Of a stretch of 64,000 bases of DNA, positions 46,101 through 53,427 are shown piece by piece (positions within the stretch are counted from its first letter, which is position 1; each line of letters opens with the position of its first letter). The stretch comes from Hymenobacter sp. 5317J-9 (lineage in GTDB: Bacteria; Bacteroidota; Bacteroidia; Cytophagales; Hymenobacteraceae). A program made the translations under genes and the position numbers. The stretch spans positions 682,001 through 746,000 of the forward strand of contig NZ_CP095050.1 of assembly GCF_022921075.1 (NCBI RefSeq). Direction: 5' to 3'. The notes under the pieces were generated by a model, which saw only the letters and a program-made list of their open reading frames with translations, searched no databases and was not told the DNA's origin.

Positions 46101-46715
46101 AACACCAACATCGACGGCACCTTCACGGTGACCAACACGGTGGCCGGCTCGGGCGCCTGCGCTTCGTTCACCGCCACCACCACGTTCACGGTCATCTTCG
46201 GCATTGGCCAGCCCACGCTCACGGCCACGCCGCAGGCGGGCGGTGCCGTGCTGCTGAGCACGCCGACGCTGGCCGGTGCCACCTACCAGTTCTTCAAGGG
46301 CACGCCGGCCGTGGCCGTGGGCCCGCCCAGCAGCGCCAACACGCTGCTGCTGGCCGCCGGCACCCAATCCGGCAGCTACACCGTGGTGGTGACGGCCACC
46401 ACGGGCTGCTCGTCCATCCCCTCGGCGCCAGTGTCGGTGGTGGTGACGGGTACGCAGACGGCCACCCGCAACGGGGTGAGCCTGCTGGTGTACCCCAACC
46501 CCACGCCCAACGGCAACCTGACCGTGGAACTCCGCGGCACGAAGGCCAACGCCTCGCAGTTCTCGGTGTTCAACTCCCTGGGCCAGACGGTACGCACCGG
46601 CACGCTGGGCACCGGCCTGGAGTCGCTGAGCCTGACGAACCTGGCTTCGGGCGTGTACACGCTGCGCGTGCAAACCGCGGAAGGCGTGCTCACGCAGCGC
46701 ATCGTGCGGGAATAG
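40170..46715 (+). CDS. Giant T9SS beta-helix surface protein
   Basis: An intact 2181-residue protein starting at the ATG at 40170 (MRKNLLGEPQQVRFGGLATR; signal peptide LLGLLGAGALLLSSLSAQAQ). Two right-handed beta-helix regions of NxNT-type repeats (about 40-720 and 860-1390) are separated by an Ig-like domain (LVVTISDAAGVATGANAP). A CARDB-like module (VQVRNNGTATLNFATNP) and two or three Ig-like domains follow, then the sorting domain (YPNPTPNGNLTVELRG, LASGVYTLRVQTAEG). It is exported by T9SS and presumably surface-attached; an adhesion or matrix role is an inference. The 3' kilobase is nearly identical in parts to the gene at 35324. Confidence 0.92.
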   Translation: MRKNLLGEPQQVRFGGLATRKRLLGLLGAGALLLSSLSAQAQLSGAKSIPGDYATVAAAVTALNAQGVGTGGVTFNIAPGYTETAANVLITASGTAANPIVFQKGAGTGASPVITGGTGVSTTLDAIFTLQGADYVTFDGLTLVDPAANATATTQIEWGFALLKTSTPAVDGCQNVVIRNCSITLQKGTATSGIYSANHTPASTTALAPTALSGTNSNNKFYGNTISRVNNGIYVAGYAAASPYLYYDQGNEIGSVLSGTAATGNTITDYGTTTTAYGIYSIYQHGVKVQGNTVTSTTATTTTGPTSTLYGILVTTGGSADILGNNVTVNTNTATSTSYGIQNGSGVNGLNGAASTVNMGNNSLSMNSTTTTSGVFYGVYNTSSLPNLNVFGNTVSNWNRTGTSAFNYLLYISTSPTATLNVYNNTISDITTTGATSGIYGYYGFPASTAATQYYGNTIQNVTCDGNTLYGMYLSGGGNVDVYRNRVSGLTANGATATIYGIYTTGTTTTLTNNLIGDFKAPAASNTTALTGLYLAGGTTVNAQYNTIYLNGSSSGANFGTSGIYFTSTATTLVTLRNNVVVNTSTAAGTGSTVALRRSGGSAGVAPINLTTATNNNLYYAGSPATTGNLIYGEGTGTLTNGLSTLADYKSFLSDREVVSVTENVPFVSTVGTNANFLKVSTTTPTQVEGGGTPISGITTDYANATRSATTPDLGAYEGTYQPLDLTGPAILNATLSNTNSTANRTLVVTISDAAGVATGANAPRLYYRKGTSGAYVFVNATSVSGNQYTFTLNYTLIGGVTTGDVVQYYVAAQDLATTPNVSTAPNGGGSGATPPGTTAPATPGSFQIVGVLSGIYYVGTSTPPAGTPADRVYPTLTAAANAYNVNVLGGAVTFYLLDATYSTAETFPIVFNANASASATNTARFSPYTGVTSTITGAANSLLQFKATTYLTFDGSNVVGGTQRNLTLNNTQTTAAGVIIVGSQGAGNGTSFVALRNMNLRGGANGNSASFGILVSATPTGTPATGTGADNDNLTIQNNSISGVYYGIYAGGTAAVSAGGLDGLTVSNNLIGPATAAAADNIGNTGLYLTNAVNPVVTGNTVRNVVASATTYGMNFPAGVNGATVSQNVVSNVSTSSTNAYGIYLGTNFINGVVDRNRIETVVGAPTGGYGGKGIDIATGNATSNLVVSNNLVSGMNGSGWSTLTSDAIIGIRVSSGSGITVAYNSVNLYGNYLTVPTSTYLSAALFVNTGATNLTVANNVLVNSLVTGGTTASVAYSFYTYAPTSAYNVLNSNDYYVAGAQGVLANVGGTGGISATTAVATLAALQTATGKDASSVSVDPIFASNTDLQSSQPALNNVGTPVAGITTDFNGAARSATTPDIGAYEFTPQPIDIAASALVSPVNSGTSTCFGANTPVTVQVRNNGTATLNFATNPLTVTVVITGPAGTTPQTLTQVISTGTLASTATQNVTLTSLANFTTLGTYTFSVTTTVTGDQNAANNVLTPAATLNVVAPVAGTLSPSTYSICVSGATTLTLAGAANGDIQYQSSTSATGPFTNISGATSASYTTPTLTSTTYYRAVVSCGANSATSNVSAVLVNNPVISAAPSPVSTCAGATASLSATVPTGVNVRYFTTATGGTAIGTGNPFVTPALTASTTYYAEAFAGNQENVGKPSTTGTDGTNTIGGLYFTATAPTVITNVTVYRTANAAAGTATIQLLNGSTTTGTPVASVTVPVPANTTAAISPTVLTLNLAVPAAGQYTLYLSAATPSLIRDFSSTPQPATAYPYTSPSGLVTITNSTLGTDYYYFFYNWQIGSECIGATRTPIQVNVTPGLVASLPVSAFTSCGQTPYQLNGSIAGTATGATYTSTGTGTFSPNATTLNATYTPSAADVAAGTVTITLTPTGPAAPCTSTGRVVLTLQAAPNAAFSYPAGTYCTNSPVTVAPVLAPGAVAGTFGTTGIGLRIDPVTGVINLANTNIDGTFTVTNTVAGSGACASFTATTTFTVIFGIGQPTLTATPQAGGAVLLSTPTLAGATYQFFKGTPAVAVGPPSSANTLLLAAGTQSGSYTVVVTATTGCSSIPSAPVSVVVTGTQTATRNGVSLLVYPNPTPNGNLTVELRGTKANASQFSVFNSLGQTVRTGTLGTGLESLSLTNLASGVYTLRVQTAEGVLTQRIVRE

Positions 46716-46735
46716 CCCAGCGCTTCGCGTAACGG

Positions 46736-46773
46736 AAAAGCCCCGCTGGCAGCTGCCAGCGGGGCTTTTTTTT
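46736..46773 (+). terminator. Rho-independent terminator of the second tandem T9SS gene
   Basis: AAAAGCCCCGCTGGCAG pairs with CTGCCAGCGGGGCTTTT with essentially no spacer and ends in a run of eight T. It is a duplicate of the element at 39768 with a slightly longer stem. Confidence 0.93.
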
Positions 46774-47267
46774 GTGGTGCAGTGGATTAGTAGGAAATCC
46801 AAGGTGAGTATAAGAGACGCCCTGTATTATATTCTGCCGGGTATTTTTGATAATATATATTGATTTTACTAATAAAAAATGTATTATTGCATAGCGTGTT
46901 TTTGAGATATATAGATTGGTTGCCGCAACGGATATGCCGTTTTGCGATAAGTAAGCACTCGTTCTACCCTCCGATGGCTGCTCTTTTACTTTCCAATGCG
47001 TTCGGCGCGCTCCTGCTGGCTATGCTCGTCCAGATGTGCTTGCGCCCTATGCTTACCGGTTATGCGCCGCTTGGTGCGCCAGAACCGGCCATCACCCCAC
47101 CCCCGAGGGATTTTATACTGCGCTTCCTGACGGCGTCTCGGCGCCCGTGCGTGGCTTTGTGGCCCGGCATCAGCCTTAGCGCGCCATTACACCTTTAAGT
47201 GCGCCGCTGGGCGAGCCTTGTCCTTGTAGCTGCTTGTGCTATTTGATAATCCTTCTACCCTCAGGTC
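46774..47267. other. Non-coding, partly AT-rich region upstream of the 1571-residue protein
   Basis: About 490 bases. The part from 46780 to 46910 is far richer in A/T than the surroundings and contains an exact -7-type site TATTTTTG at 46842-46849. An open frame at 46860-47198 begins with TTG and has no family resemblance; I do not call it a gene. The 38 bases before 47268 contain CTATTTGATAATCC, a weaker promoter candidate. Confidence 0.5.
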
Positions 47268-50200
47268 GTGAGCAATTTTTCTGCGTCGTTACGGCGCCAT
47301 AGCGTAACCATTGGCGTCAGCTTCGCGCTGTGCTTGGGGGTGGCCTATTATCTGCTGGTGCAGGTACCTTCCCGCCAGTCGAAGCTGCAAGCCCGTTACT
47401 TTCAGGCATTGGAGCGCATCGGCCAGAATATGGCCGAGCAGCACACGGTGTTCGAAAAGCGCAGCGAATCGATGCTGCGCGAAATTGTGAATGGACTGGT
47501 GCCTAGCACGATGGGGCCGGTACAGTTGCGAGAGTTTGCCAGCGTTTTCCGCAAAAAAGAACTGAAAAATAGCTTTGGCCAAACCGGTGCGGTGGAACAG
47601 AACCTGCCGCGGTTCGACAGCGTGCAACTACTGCCGCAGCATCAGGTCGTGAAGGCCATCACGTGGAATTCGCAAACGCAGCAGTTCAGCTTCGCATACA
47701 GGTCGGCCCTGCTCGACACCATCCCCGGGGCGAGGATGGAGGCCGAAGGCCAGCAGATAGTCGTGCGCACGTCGGTGACCAGCAAGGAATTTATCCAGAA
47801 CCTGGGCCGACTTGAGGTATTCGACGTGTTTTTTGTGGTGGGGCCGGGTGGCGATGGGGCCGGCAACCAGGGCCAGTTATTCAACGAGGTGTATTACAGC
47901 AGCCCCAAAGGACCGCCCATGCTCGACCTGACGGGCTGGGCCAAGGGCAAGATGCCGCACTGGCTGCGCGATACCTCTGGCCTGCAAGCGACCCGGCAGG
48001 CCGCGGTGTCGTTGGGCGGGCAGTCCTATCAGGTGTTCATTCAGCCGGTGCAGCTGCGGCCCGGTACCACGTGGTTGCTGTGCGGCGCCATCGCCACCGA
48101 GCGGTTTGCCAAGGAAAAGCAGGAATTGCCCACCCCCGGCATCGAACTGGCGTTGCTGCTGGTGGTGCTGGGGGTGCTGGCGCTGCCGCTGCTGCGGGTG
48201 CTGCTGATGACGGCCCACGAACGCCTAAACCTACGCGACGTGGTGTTTTGCGGCCTTTCACTGGTGGTGGGGCTGATGCTTGTCATCCTGCTCCTGCTTT
48301 CGCCCACGGCGCGCTACAACATTGCGCCGGACTCGCTCGACATCCAGCTTCAGCTGCTTGCCCGCCAGGTCGACGACGCCGTGCAGGTCGAAATGAATGC
48401 CCTGCGCCAGCAGCTAACGCAGGCCACGCAAGCCAACAAGGTGGTGGCTAAGCTGGTGAAAGAAGCCAACAGCCGCGCCGCGCAGGAAGCCGGCAACGTT
48501 GGCCCGACCAATTTGCGGCAGTTCGACTACCGCATTCCTTCTCTGCCCTGGCAGGCAGTAGTCGATACCCTGCCCAGACCAGCGGCCCGGTGCCCGTGGC
48601 TGCCCGAGCAACTGCAATGGCTGGCCTCGCCCTGGCAGGCAGATGCCGACAGCCGGCCCTGGCTGGTGGACGCCCATGTCCCACCCCGGCCGGCAGTCCG
48701 GCGCGCGCGGCTAACCGACCAGATGCTGTGGCTGGACAGCCACGGTGTGGCGCTGCTTAGCCGCGACTTTGCGGGCGATTCCGGGTACTACCAGCCTGAT
48801 TTGCGCGAGCGCGGCTACTTCAAAGCATGGCAGCGCAACCTGGCCGGTTACCGTCCTCCGGCAGCGCTGGTGCAGCCCCGTGCCCAATTGATGAATCAGG
48901 CACGGCTGTCGTCGGTGCGGCGGTACGGTCGTTTTGGCGAAAAGGGCGTGGTGCTGACCATGCCTGGTTGGCTCTGGGCCGATTCGAGCCGGCCTCAGCC
49001 CATTCTGGGCCTGTACGTGACGCGGCTCACGGCCCTGACCAAGCCCATTTTGCCTCCGGAGTTTAGCTTTTGCGTGGTGAACACCGCCGGCGAAGTGCAG
49101 TTCCACTCTGACGACCGCCTGAGTTTAAGCGAGAACGTGCTGCAAGACTGCGAGCCCAGCGGACTTATCAAAGCCGCGCTGCTGTCGCAGGAGCCCGCTC
49201 AGGCCAGCATTCACTACCAAGGCCACCGGTACCGGATGCGCGTTGGGCCGATGAAGAGCGTGCAGGGCTACTTTTTGCTCACGTTGGCTAGCGAGGAAGA
49301 ACTGCAAAGCCGACAGTTGCGCACGCTGGTGCTGGCGACGTTTCTGCTGGTTGGGGTAGCCGGAACCACCCTGGGGCTGCTGGCTTTGCTGCAAATGGCC
49401 CAAACCCGGCGGGGGCGGCGGATGCCTGCGCGAAATACGTTTCCGAGGCTCTGGCCGCAGGCGAGGCACCTGCGGCACTACGTGCAAATCATCCTGGCGG
49501 GCATGGTGGGCCTGGTGCTGCAGTTCTTGGCCGTATGCTGCACCACCGAGTTGGCTCACTTATTCCTGCTGGTGCTGCTGCCTGCTTGGCTGGTGGGGTT
49601 TGCCAGCCACTACCTGCAGCTGGCTTCCGACGACGAAGCGCGCATTCGCTGGCTGATGCAGGTGGTTCTGGTGAGCGTGGTGGCCTTGATAAACCTGCTG
49701 GCAGGCTTCAGCATGGGCTGGCTTTCCTGCGATTTCTGGAGCATCATCGCGTTTCAGGCGGTCTTGGCTGTGGTGTTTGGCATCATGTGGTGGGCCGAAA
49801 CCAACCGCACCAGCAGTCTGCTGCACCGTCAGGCTTCGCCGGCCCCGGCCAGCCCTTGGACGCCGGTACCCAGCGGTGGCCGCCGCACCCGCATGCAACG
49901 GCTGCGAATGGAGTTGGTCGGCTACGCCTCTCTGGTGCGCAGTGGCTTTCAGAACACCACCGCTGCCATCAAAAAAATGGGCATAGTCCGGGCGCTGAGC
50001 AGAGGGGTGGCGTGGCTGCAATTTGCCGTGCTGACCCTGGCCAAGCGCCTTATGCGTCAGCCGTGGGTGAACACCCTGAACGGCTACGCGGCCATGATGC
50101 TGGTGTGGCTGCTGGTGCTGAGCATCGTGCCCGCCGTCTATTGCTATCAGATTGCCTACCGTTTTGAGCGGGAGCAGCAGGTCCGGCAGGCTCATCTCAA

Positions 50201-51983
50201 CTTGTTTCAGCAAGGACGCCTAAGCCTTACCGATGCCCACTACCCTTGGTTGCAAAAGCAATACCTCCAATTCTTCTTTTATACTGCACCCAGCGCTACC
50301 GATTCGGTGCGCCGACAGCTGGGGCCGGGCGAACGAGTGCTGCACAACCTGCTGGTGGCGCTGGAGCCCGTAGCCGACTCGGTGCACCACAGCCAACTGG
50401 TAACGGGAGACAGGCCCCTTGACTGGAAGGCCGATAAACGCCCCTACCAGCGTGCCCGGCTGCAGAGCCACCGCCCCGGCGCCGCTGCGCAAGATGCCAT
50501 GCCCGTCCAGTATTTGGTTTCGCAGGTCAACGACGTGCAGTTGGGGCGTTTCTGGTATTGGCCCAACGACATGCTGCGCTACGTTCACGCCCACCAAAGC
50601 TACAAGCTGCCCGCCGAAATAATGCTCTGGCTGTGGCGCAACGTGTGGCTGTTGGTGCTGCTGGCGGGGCTCTACGCCGTGTTGCGCATGCTGGTGCGGC
50701 GGGTGTTTGGCCTCGACACCCAGCCCCTGGTGGCACTGCTGCGGCCCGGGCAGCCCTCACGTGGCGCCGTGGCCGCGCTGTTGGCGCCAGCGGCCCGCTC
50801 ACAGCCCGTTACGCACTACTACGTGGTGTGTCCCATGCCCGGCAATGAAGCCGAATTCCCTCCTTTTACGGATGATTCAAACGCCATCGACTGCCGGTTT
50901 ATGCCTTCGGCCCTGCCTCCGCCGGGCCGCGAAACGGACTGGCCGGAGTTGGCCAAAGCCATCGGTTCCGACAAGCCCGCCATCGTGTTGCTGCAGTTCG
51001 ATTATCTATTCGCCGACGCCGCGCTGACCGAGCTAAAACTGGCCTTGCTGCTTCGTTTGCAGAAAAGCAAAAAGCAGCTTTTCATCGTCTCGCGGGTGCA
51101 CCCGGCCATGTTTGGCGACTGCGGCCATGCCCGCGACAACTGCGACGAGCAAGCCCAGCACCAAGCCATTTGGCAGGCCGGCGATAAACTGCTGCGCCTG
51201 CTGTCGCAATTTGAGCTGCTGTACATTCCGGTGCGCCATGGGGCCCTGCCTGTGCTGGAAGAGCAGCGGCGCTTGCGCCGGCAAGTGCAGCTGCGCTTCG
51301 CGCGCCTGCTTCGGCGGCAACTGCCCGGGCCGGTGCCCATCCACGCAAAGGTGTATCGCGCCCGCCGGGCACTGTTTGTGCACTTGCGGGGGCTGCTCTA
51401 CGCCGAGTGTGATGCATTGTCTTGTCTCAAAGGCATTGAAGAGGACATGGAGCAGATGCTGCTCAACCTGTATCCCACCACCCAGCGCTTGAGCGAAGAC
51501 GACGTGCTGCTGGGCATTCAGCGCCAGGCCGAACTGCGCTACCGCAGCTTGTGGGAAAGCCTGCTGCCCGCCGAACATTACCTGCTTTACGACTTAGCGC
51601 AGGACGGCTTGGTAAATACCCGCGACACCGTCGTGATTGGGGATTTGCTGCAAAAAGGACTGCTGGTTTACGACACCCGCTTGCGGGTGGTAAACGAAAG
51701 CTTCCGCTTGTTCATCATCACCGGGTTGTCGCGGCAGCAGGCCCTACGCTTGGAGCACGAAGCCAGCCGTGAAGCCGGCAGCGACGAGTCGTGGCAGCAC
51801 CGCAGCTTGCCCTTGTTTGTGGTGCTGGCCGTCGCGGCGGCGTTTATATTCATCACCCAGCGCGGGGCCATCAACCAAACGCAAGCCATTTTGGCGGCGC
51901 TCACGGCCGCTTTGCCGTTGCTCTCGCGTTTATTCAGCCGCAATCCGCTGGCGGGCGACGTTGGCAAGTCGGCAGCAAAATAA
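47268..51983 (+). CDS. Unknown 1571-residue multi-pass membrane protein with Cache-like sensor region
   Basis: The GTG at 47268 is the only sensible start, because it precedes the first membrane helix (residues 14-31). A periplasmic segment of about 250 residues follows, then two helices (about 293-312 and 323-343). A second extracytoplasmic segment (344-680) has the feel of a double-Cache sensor (DSHGVALLSRDFAGDSGYYQ, RERGYFKAW, FCVVNTAGEVQFHSD). Next come a helix at 687-706, a cluster of helices to about 850, one near 940, an outer loop, a helix near 1125-1145, a cytoplasmic region of about 360 residues and two C-terminal helices (1514-1530, 1540-1558). The cytoplasmic part has no kinase, cyclase or HAMP motif. 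Context gives no partner. It is probably a receptor; the output is unknown. Confidence 0.8.
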   Translation: MSNFSASLRRHSVTIGVSFALCLGVAYYLLVQVPSRQSKLQARYFQALERIGQNMAEQHTVFEKRSESMLREIVNGLVPSTMGPVQLREFASVFRKKELKNSFGQTGAVEQNLPRFDSVQLLPQHQVVKAITWNSQTQQFSFAYRSALLDTIPGARMEAEGQQIVVRTSVTSKEFIQNLGRLEVFDVFFVVGPGGDGAGNQGQLFNEVYYSSPKGPPMLDLTGWAKGKMPHWLRDTSGLQATRQAAVSLGGQSYQVFIQPVQLRPGTTWLLCGAIATERFAKEKQELPTPGIELALLLVVLGVLALPLLRVLLMTAHERLNLRDVVFCGLSLVVGLMLVILLLLSPTARYNIAPDSLDIQLQLLARQVDDAVQVEMNALRQQLTQATQANKVVAKLVKEANSRAAQEAGNVGPTNLRQFDYRIPSLPWQAVVDTLPRPAARCPWLPEQLQWLASPWQADADSRPWLVDAHVPPRPAVRRARLTDQMLWLDSHGVALLSRDFAGDSGYYQPDLRERGYFKAWQRNLAGYRPPAALVQPRAQLMNQARLSSVRRYGRFGEKGVVLTMPGWLWADSSRPQPILGLYVTRLTALTKPILPPEFSFCVVNTAGEVQFHSDDRLSLSENVLQDCEPSGLIKAALLSQEPAQASIHYQGHRYRMRVGPMKSVQGYFLLTLASEEELQSRQLRTLVLATFLLVGVAGTTLGLLALLQMAQTRRGRRMPARNTFPRLWPQARHLRHYVQIILAGMVGLVLQFLAVCCTTELAHLFLLVLLPAWLVGFASHYLQLASDDEARIRWLMQVVLVSVVALINLLAGFSMGWLSCDFWSIIAFQAVLAVVFGIMWWAETNRTSSLLHRQASPAPASPWTPVPSGGRRTRMQRLRMELVGYASLVRSGFQNTTAAIKKMGIVRALSRGVAWLQFAVLTLAKRLMRQPWVNTLNGYAAMMLVWLLVLSIVPAVYCYQIAYRFEREQQVRQAHLNLFQQGRLSLTDAHYPWLQKQYLQFFFYTAPSATDSVRRQLGPGERVLHNLLVALEPVADSVHHSQLVTGDRPLDWKADKRPYQRARLQSHRPGAAAQDAMPVQYLVSQVNDVQLGRFWYWPNDMLRYVHAHQSYKLPAEIMLWLWRNVWLLVLLAGLYAVLRMLVRRVFGLDTQPLVALLRPGQPSRGAVAALLAPAARSQPVTHYYVVCPMPGNEAEFPPFTDDSNAIDCRFMPSALPPPGRETDWPELAKAIGSDKPAIVLLQFDYLFADAALTELKLALLLRLQKSKKQLFIVSRVHPAMFGDCGHARDNCDEQAQHQAIWQAGDKLLRLLSQFELLYIPVRHGALPVLEEQRRLRRQVQLRFARLLRRQLPGPVPIHAKVYRARRALFVHLRGLLYAECDALSCLKGIEEDMEQMLLNLYPTTQRLSEDDVLLGIQRQAELRYRSLWESLLPAEHYLLYDLAQDGLVNTRDTVVIGDLLQKGLLVYDTRLRVVNESFRLFIITGLSRQQALRLEHEASREAGSDESWQHRSLPLFVVLAVAAAFIFITQRGAINQTQAILAALTAALPLLSRLFSRNPLAGDVGKSAAK

Positions 51984-52010
51984 ACTTGCTGCCGACTTGC
52001 CAACGTCGCC
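51954..52010. repeat. Perfect 25-base inverted repeat spanning a stop codon
   Basis: GGCGACGTTGGCAAGTCGGC at 51954 and its exact reverse complement ending at 52010 form a 25-base perfect stem with a 7-base loop that contains the TAA of the upstream gene. The left arm therefore encodes the last residues (DVGKSAA). There is no T run, so it is more an mRNA 3'-end hairpin than a classical terminator. Confidence 0.9.
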
Positions 52011-52069
52011 ATCTTGCCGGCCTCACGTCGTGTTCGTCACCACCTGCTGCCCTACCGGGCGGCGCCCGG

Positions 52070-53266
52070 CTACTTCAGCACTTCCAGCTCCCGGCCCACT
52101 TTCGTGAAGGCGGCAATGGCCTTATCCAAGTGCTCGCGGTTGTGGCCGGCGCTCAATTGCACCCGGATGCGGGCCTTGCCCTGTGGCACCACGGGGTAGT
52201 AGAAGCCCACCACGTAAATGCCCTCCCTGAGCATGCGGGCCGCAAATTCCTGGGCCAGCTTGGCGTCGTAGAGCATGACGGGCACGATGGGGTGCTCGCC
52301 GGGCGTGATGTCGAAGCCGGCTTCGGTCATCTTTTCGCGGAAGTATTTGGTGTTTTCTTCGAGCTTGTCGCGCAGCTCGGTGCTTTCGGTGAGCAGCTCC
52401 AGCACACGCAGGCTGGCGCCCACAATGGCCGGGGCCAGCGTGTTGGAGAACAAATAAGGGCGGCTGCGCTGGCGCAGCATGTCGATGATTTCCTTGCGGC
52501 CCGAGGTGAAACCGCCCATGGCGCCGCCCAGCGCCTTGCCCAGCGTGCCGGTGATGATGTCGACGCGGCCCATCACGCCGCGCAGCTCGTGGGTGCCGCG
52601 GCCGGTTTTGCCCAGGAAGCCGCTGCTGTGGCATTCGTCCACCATCACCAGGGCCTGGTACTGGTCGGCGAGGTCACAGATTTTGTCGAGCTGCGCAATG
52701 GTGCCGTCCATCGAGAACGAGCCGTCCGTCACGATGATGCGGTGGCGCGTGCCCTTGGCCTGGGCGTCCTGGAGCTGCTTTTCCAGGTCGGCCATGTCGT
52801 TGTGGGCGTAGCGGTAGCGCTGGGCCTTGCACAGGCGCACGCCGTCGATGATGCTGGCGTGGTTCAGGGCGTCGGAAATAATGGCGTCCTGCTCGTTGAA
52901 CAGCGGCTCGAACACGCCCCCGTTGGCATCGAAAGCCGCGGCGTAGAGAATGGTGTCCTCGGTGCCCAGAAACTCGGCCAGCTTGGCTTCCAGCTCCTTA
53001 TGAATGTTCTGCGTGCCGCAGATGAAGCGCACCGACGACATGCCGTAGCCGTGCGTGTCGATGGCTTCCTTGGCTGCCTTGATAACCTCGGGGTGGGAGC
53101 TCAGGCCCAGGTAGTTGTTGGCGCAGAAGTTCAGGACTTCGCCGGCTTCGTTGGTTTCAATCTCGGCGCCCTGGGGCGAGGTGATGATGCGCTCCTTCTT
53201 GAAAAGGCCGGCGTCTTTGATTTCCTGGAGCTGCTGCGTGAGGTCGGGCTGGAGAGTGGCGTACAT
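52070..53266 (-). CDS. kbl: Glycine C-acetyltransferase (2-amino-3-ketobutyrate CoA ligase)
   Basis: A 398-residue PLP enzyme of the alpha-oxoamine synthase family. It starts at the ATG at 53266 ([20 protein letters not shown]). Visible segments are [49 protein letters not shown] and the PLP lysine in [15 protein letters not shown]; the C-terminal [11 protein letters not shown] is typical of Kbl. It cleaves 2-amino-3-oxobutyrate with CoA to glycine and acetyl-CoA, the second step of threonine degradation. The first-step enzyme (tdh) is at 55130. Length and motifs favour Kbl over serine palmitoyltransferase or BioF. Confidence 0.94.
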   Translation of the reverse strand: MYATLQPDLTQQLQEIKDAGLFKKERIITSPQGAEIETNEAGEVLNFCANNYLGLSSHPEVIKAAKEAIDTHGYGMSSVRFICGTQNIHKELEAKLAEFLGTEDTILYAAAFDANGGVFEPLFNEQDAIISDALNHASIIDGVRLCKAQRYRYAHNDMADLEKQLQDAQAKGTRHRIIVTDGSFSMDGTIAQLDKICDLADQYQALVMVDECHSSGFLGKTGRGTHELRGVMGRVDIITGTLGKALGGAMGGFTSGRKEIIDMLRQRSRPYLFSNTLAPAIVGASLRVLELLTESTELRDKLEENTKYFREKMTEAGFDITPGEHPIVPVMLYDAKLAQEFAARMLREGIYVVGFYYPVVPQGKARIRVQLSAGHNREHLDKAIAAFTKVGRELEVLK

Positions 53267-53321
53267 ATGATGGGTTGGAGGAGTGGTGGGATGGTGAAGT
53301 GATAATATGACCCGAAAGCAT

Positions 53322-53409
53322 GTCATGCAGAGCGCAGCGAAGCATCTTTACTGCAATAGTAAATGATTGCGCTGCGCGGTAAAGATGCTTCGCTGCGCTC
53401 TGCATGACG
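53322..53409. repeat. Intergenic palindromic repeat
   Basis: GTCATGCAGAGCGCAGCGAA on the left and TTCGCTGCGCTCTGCATGAC on the right are perfect partners, with inner arms GCATCTTTAC and GTAAAGATGC. It is the CAGAGC variant of the family, and both arms carry the same change. Confidence 0.92.
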
Positions 53410-53427
53410 TTCCTTTTGGGTTTCTTT

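Noticed and set aside
46860..47198. 112-codon open frame in the AT-rich region
   Set aside because: It starts with TTG, has no family resemblance and composition changes midway.
52070..53266. Serine palmitoyltransferase (sphingolipid synthesis) identity
   Set aside because: Although Bacteroidota carry that paralogue, the motifs and the nearby threonine dehydrogenase favour glycine C-acetyltransferase.
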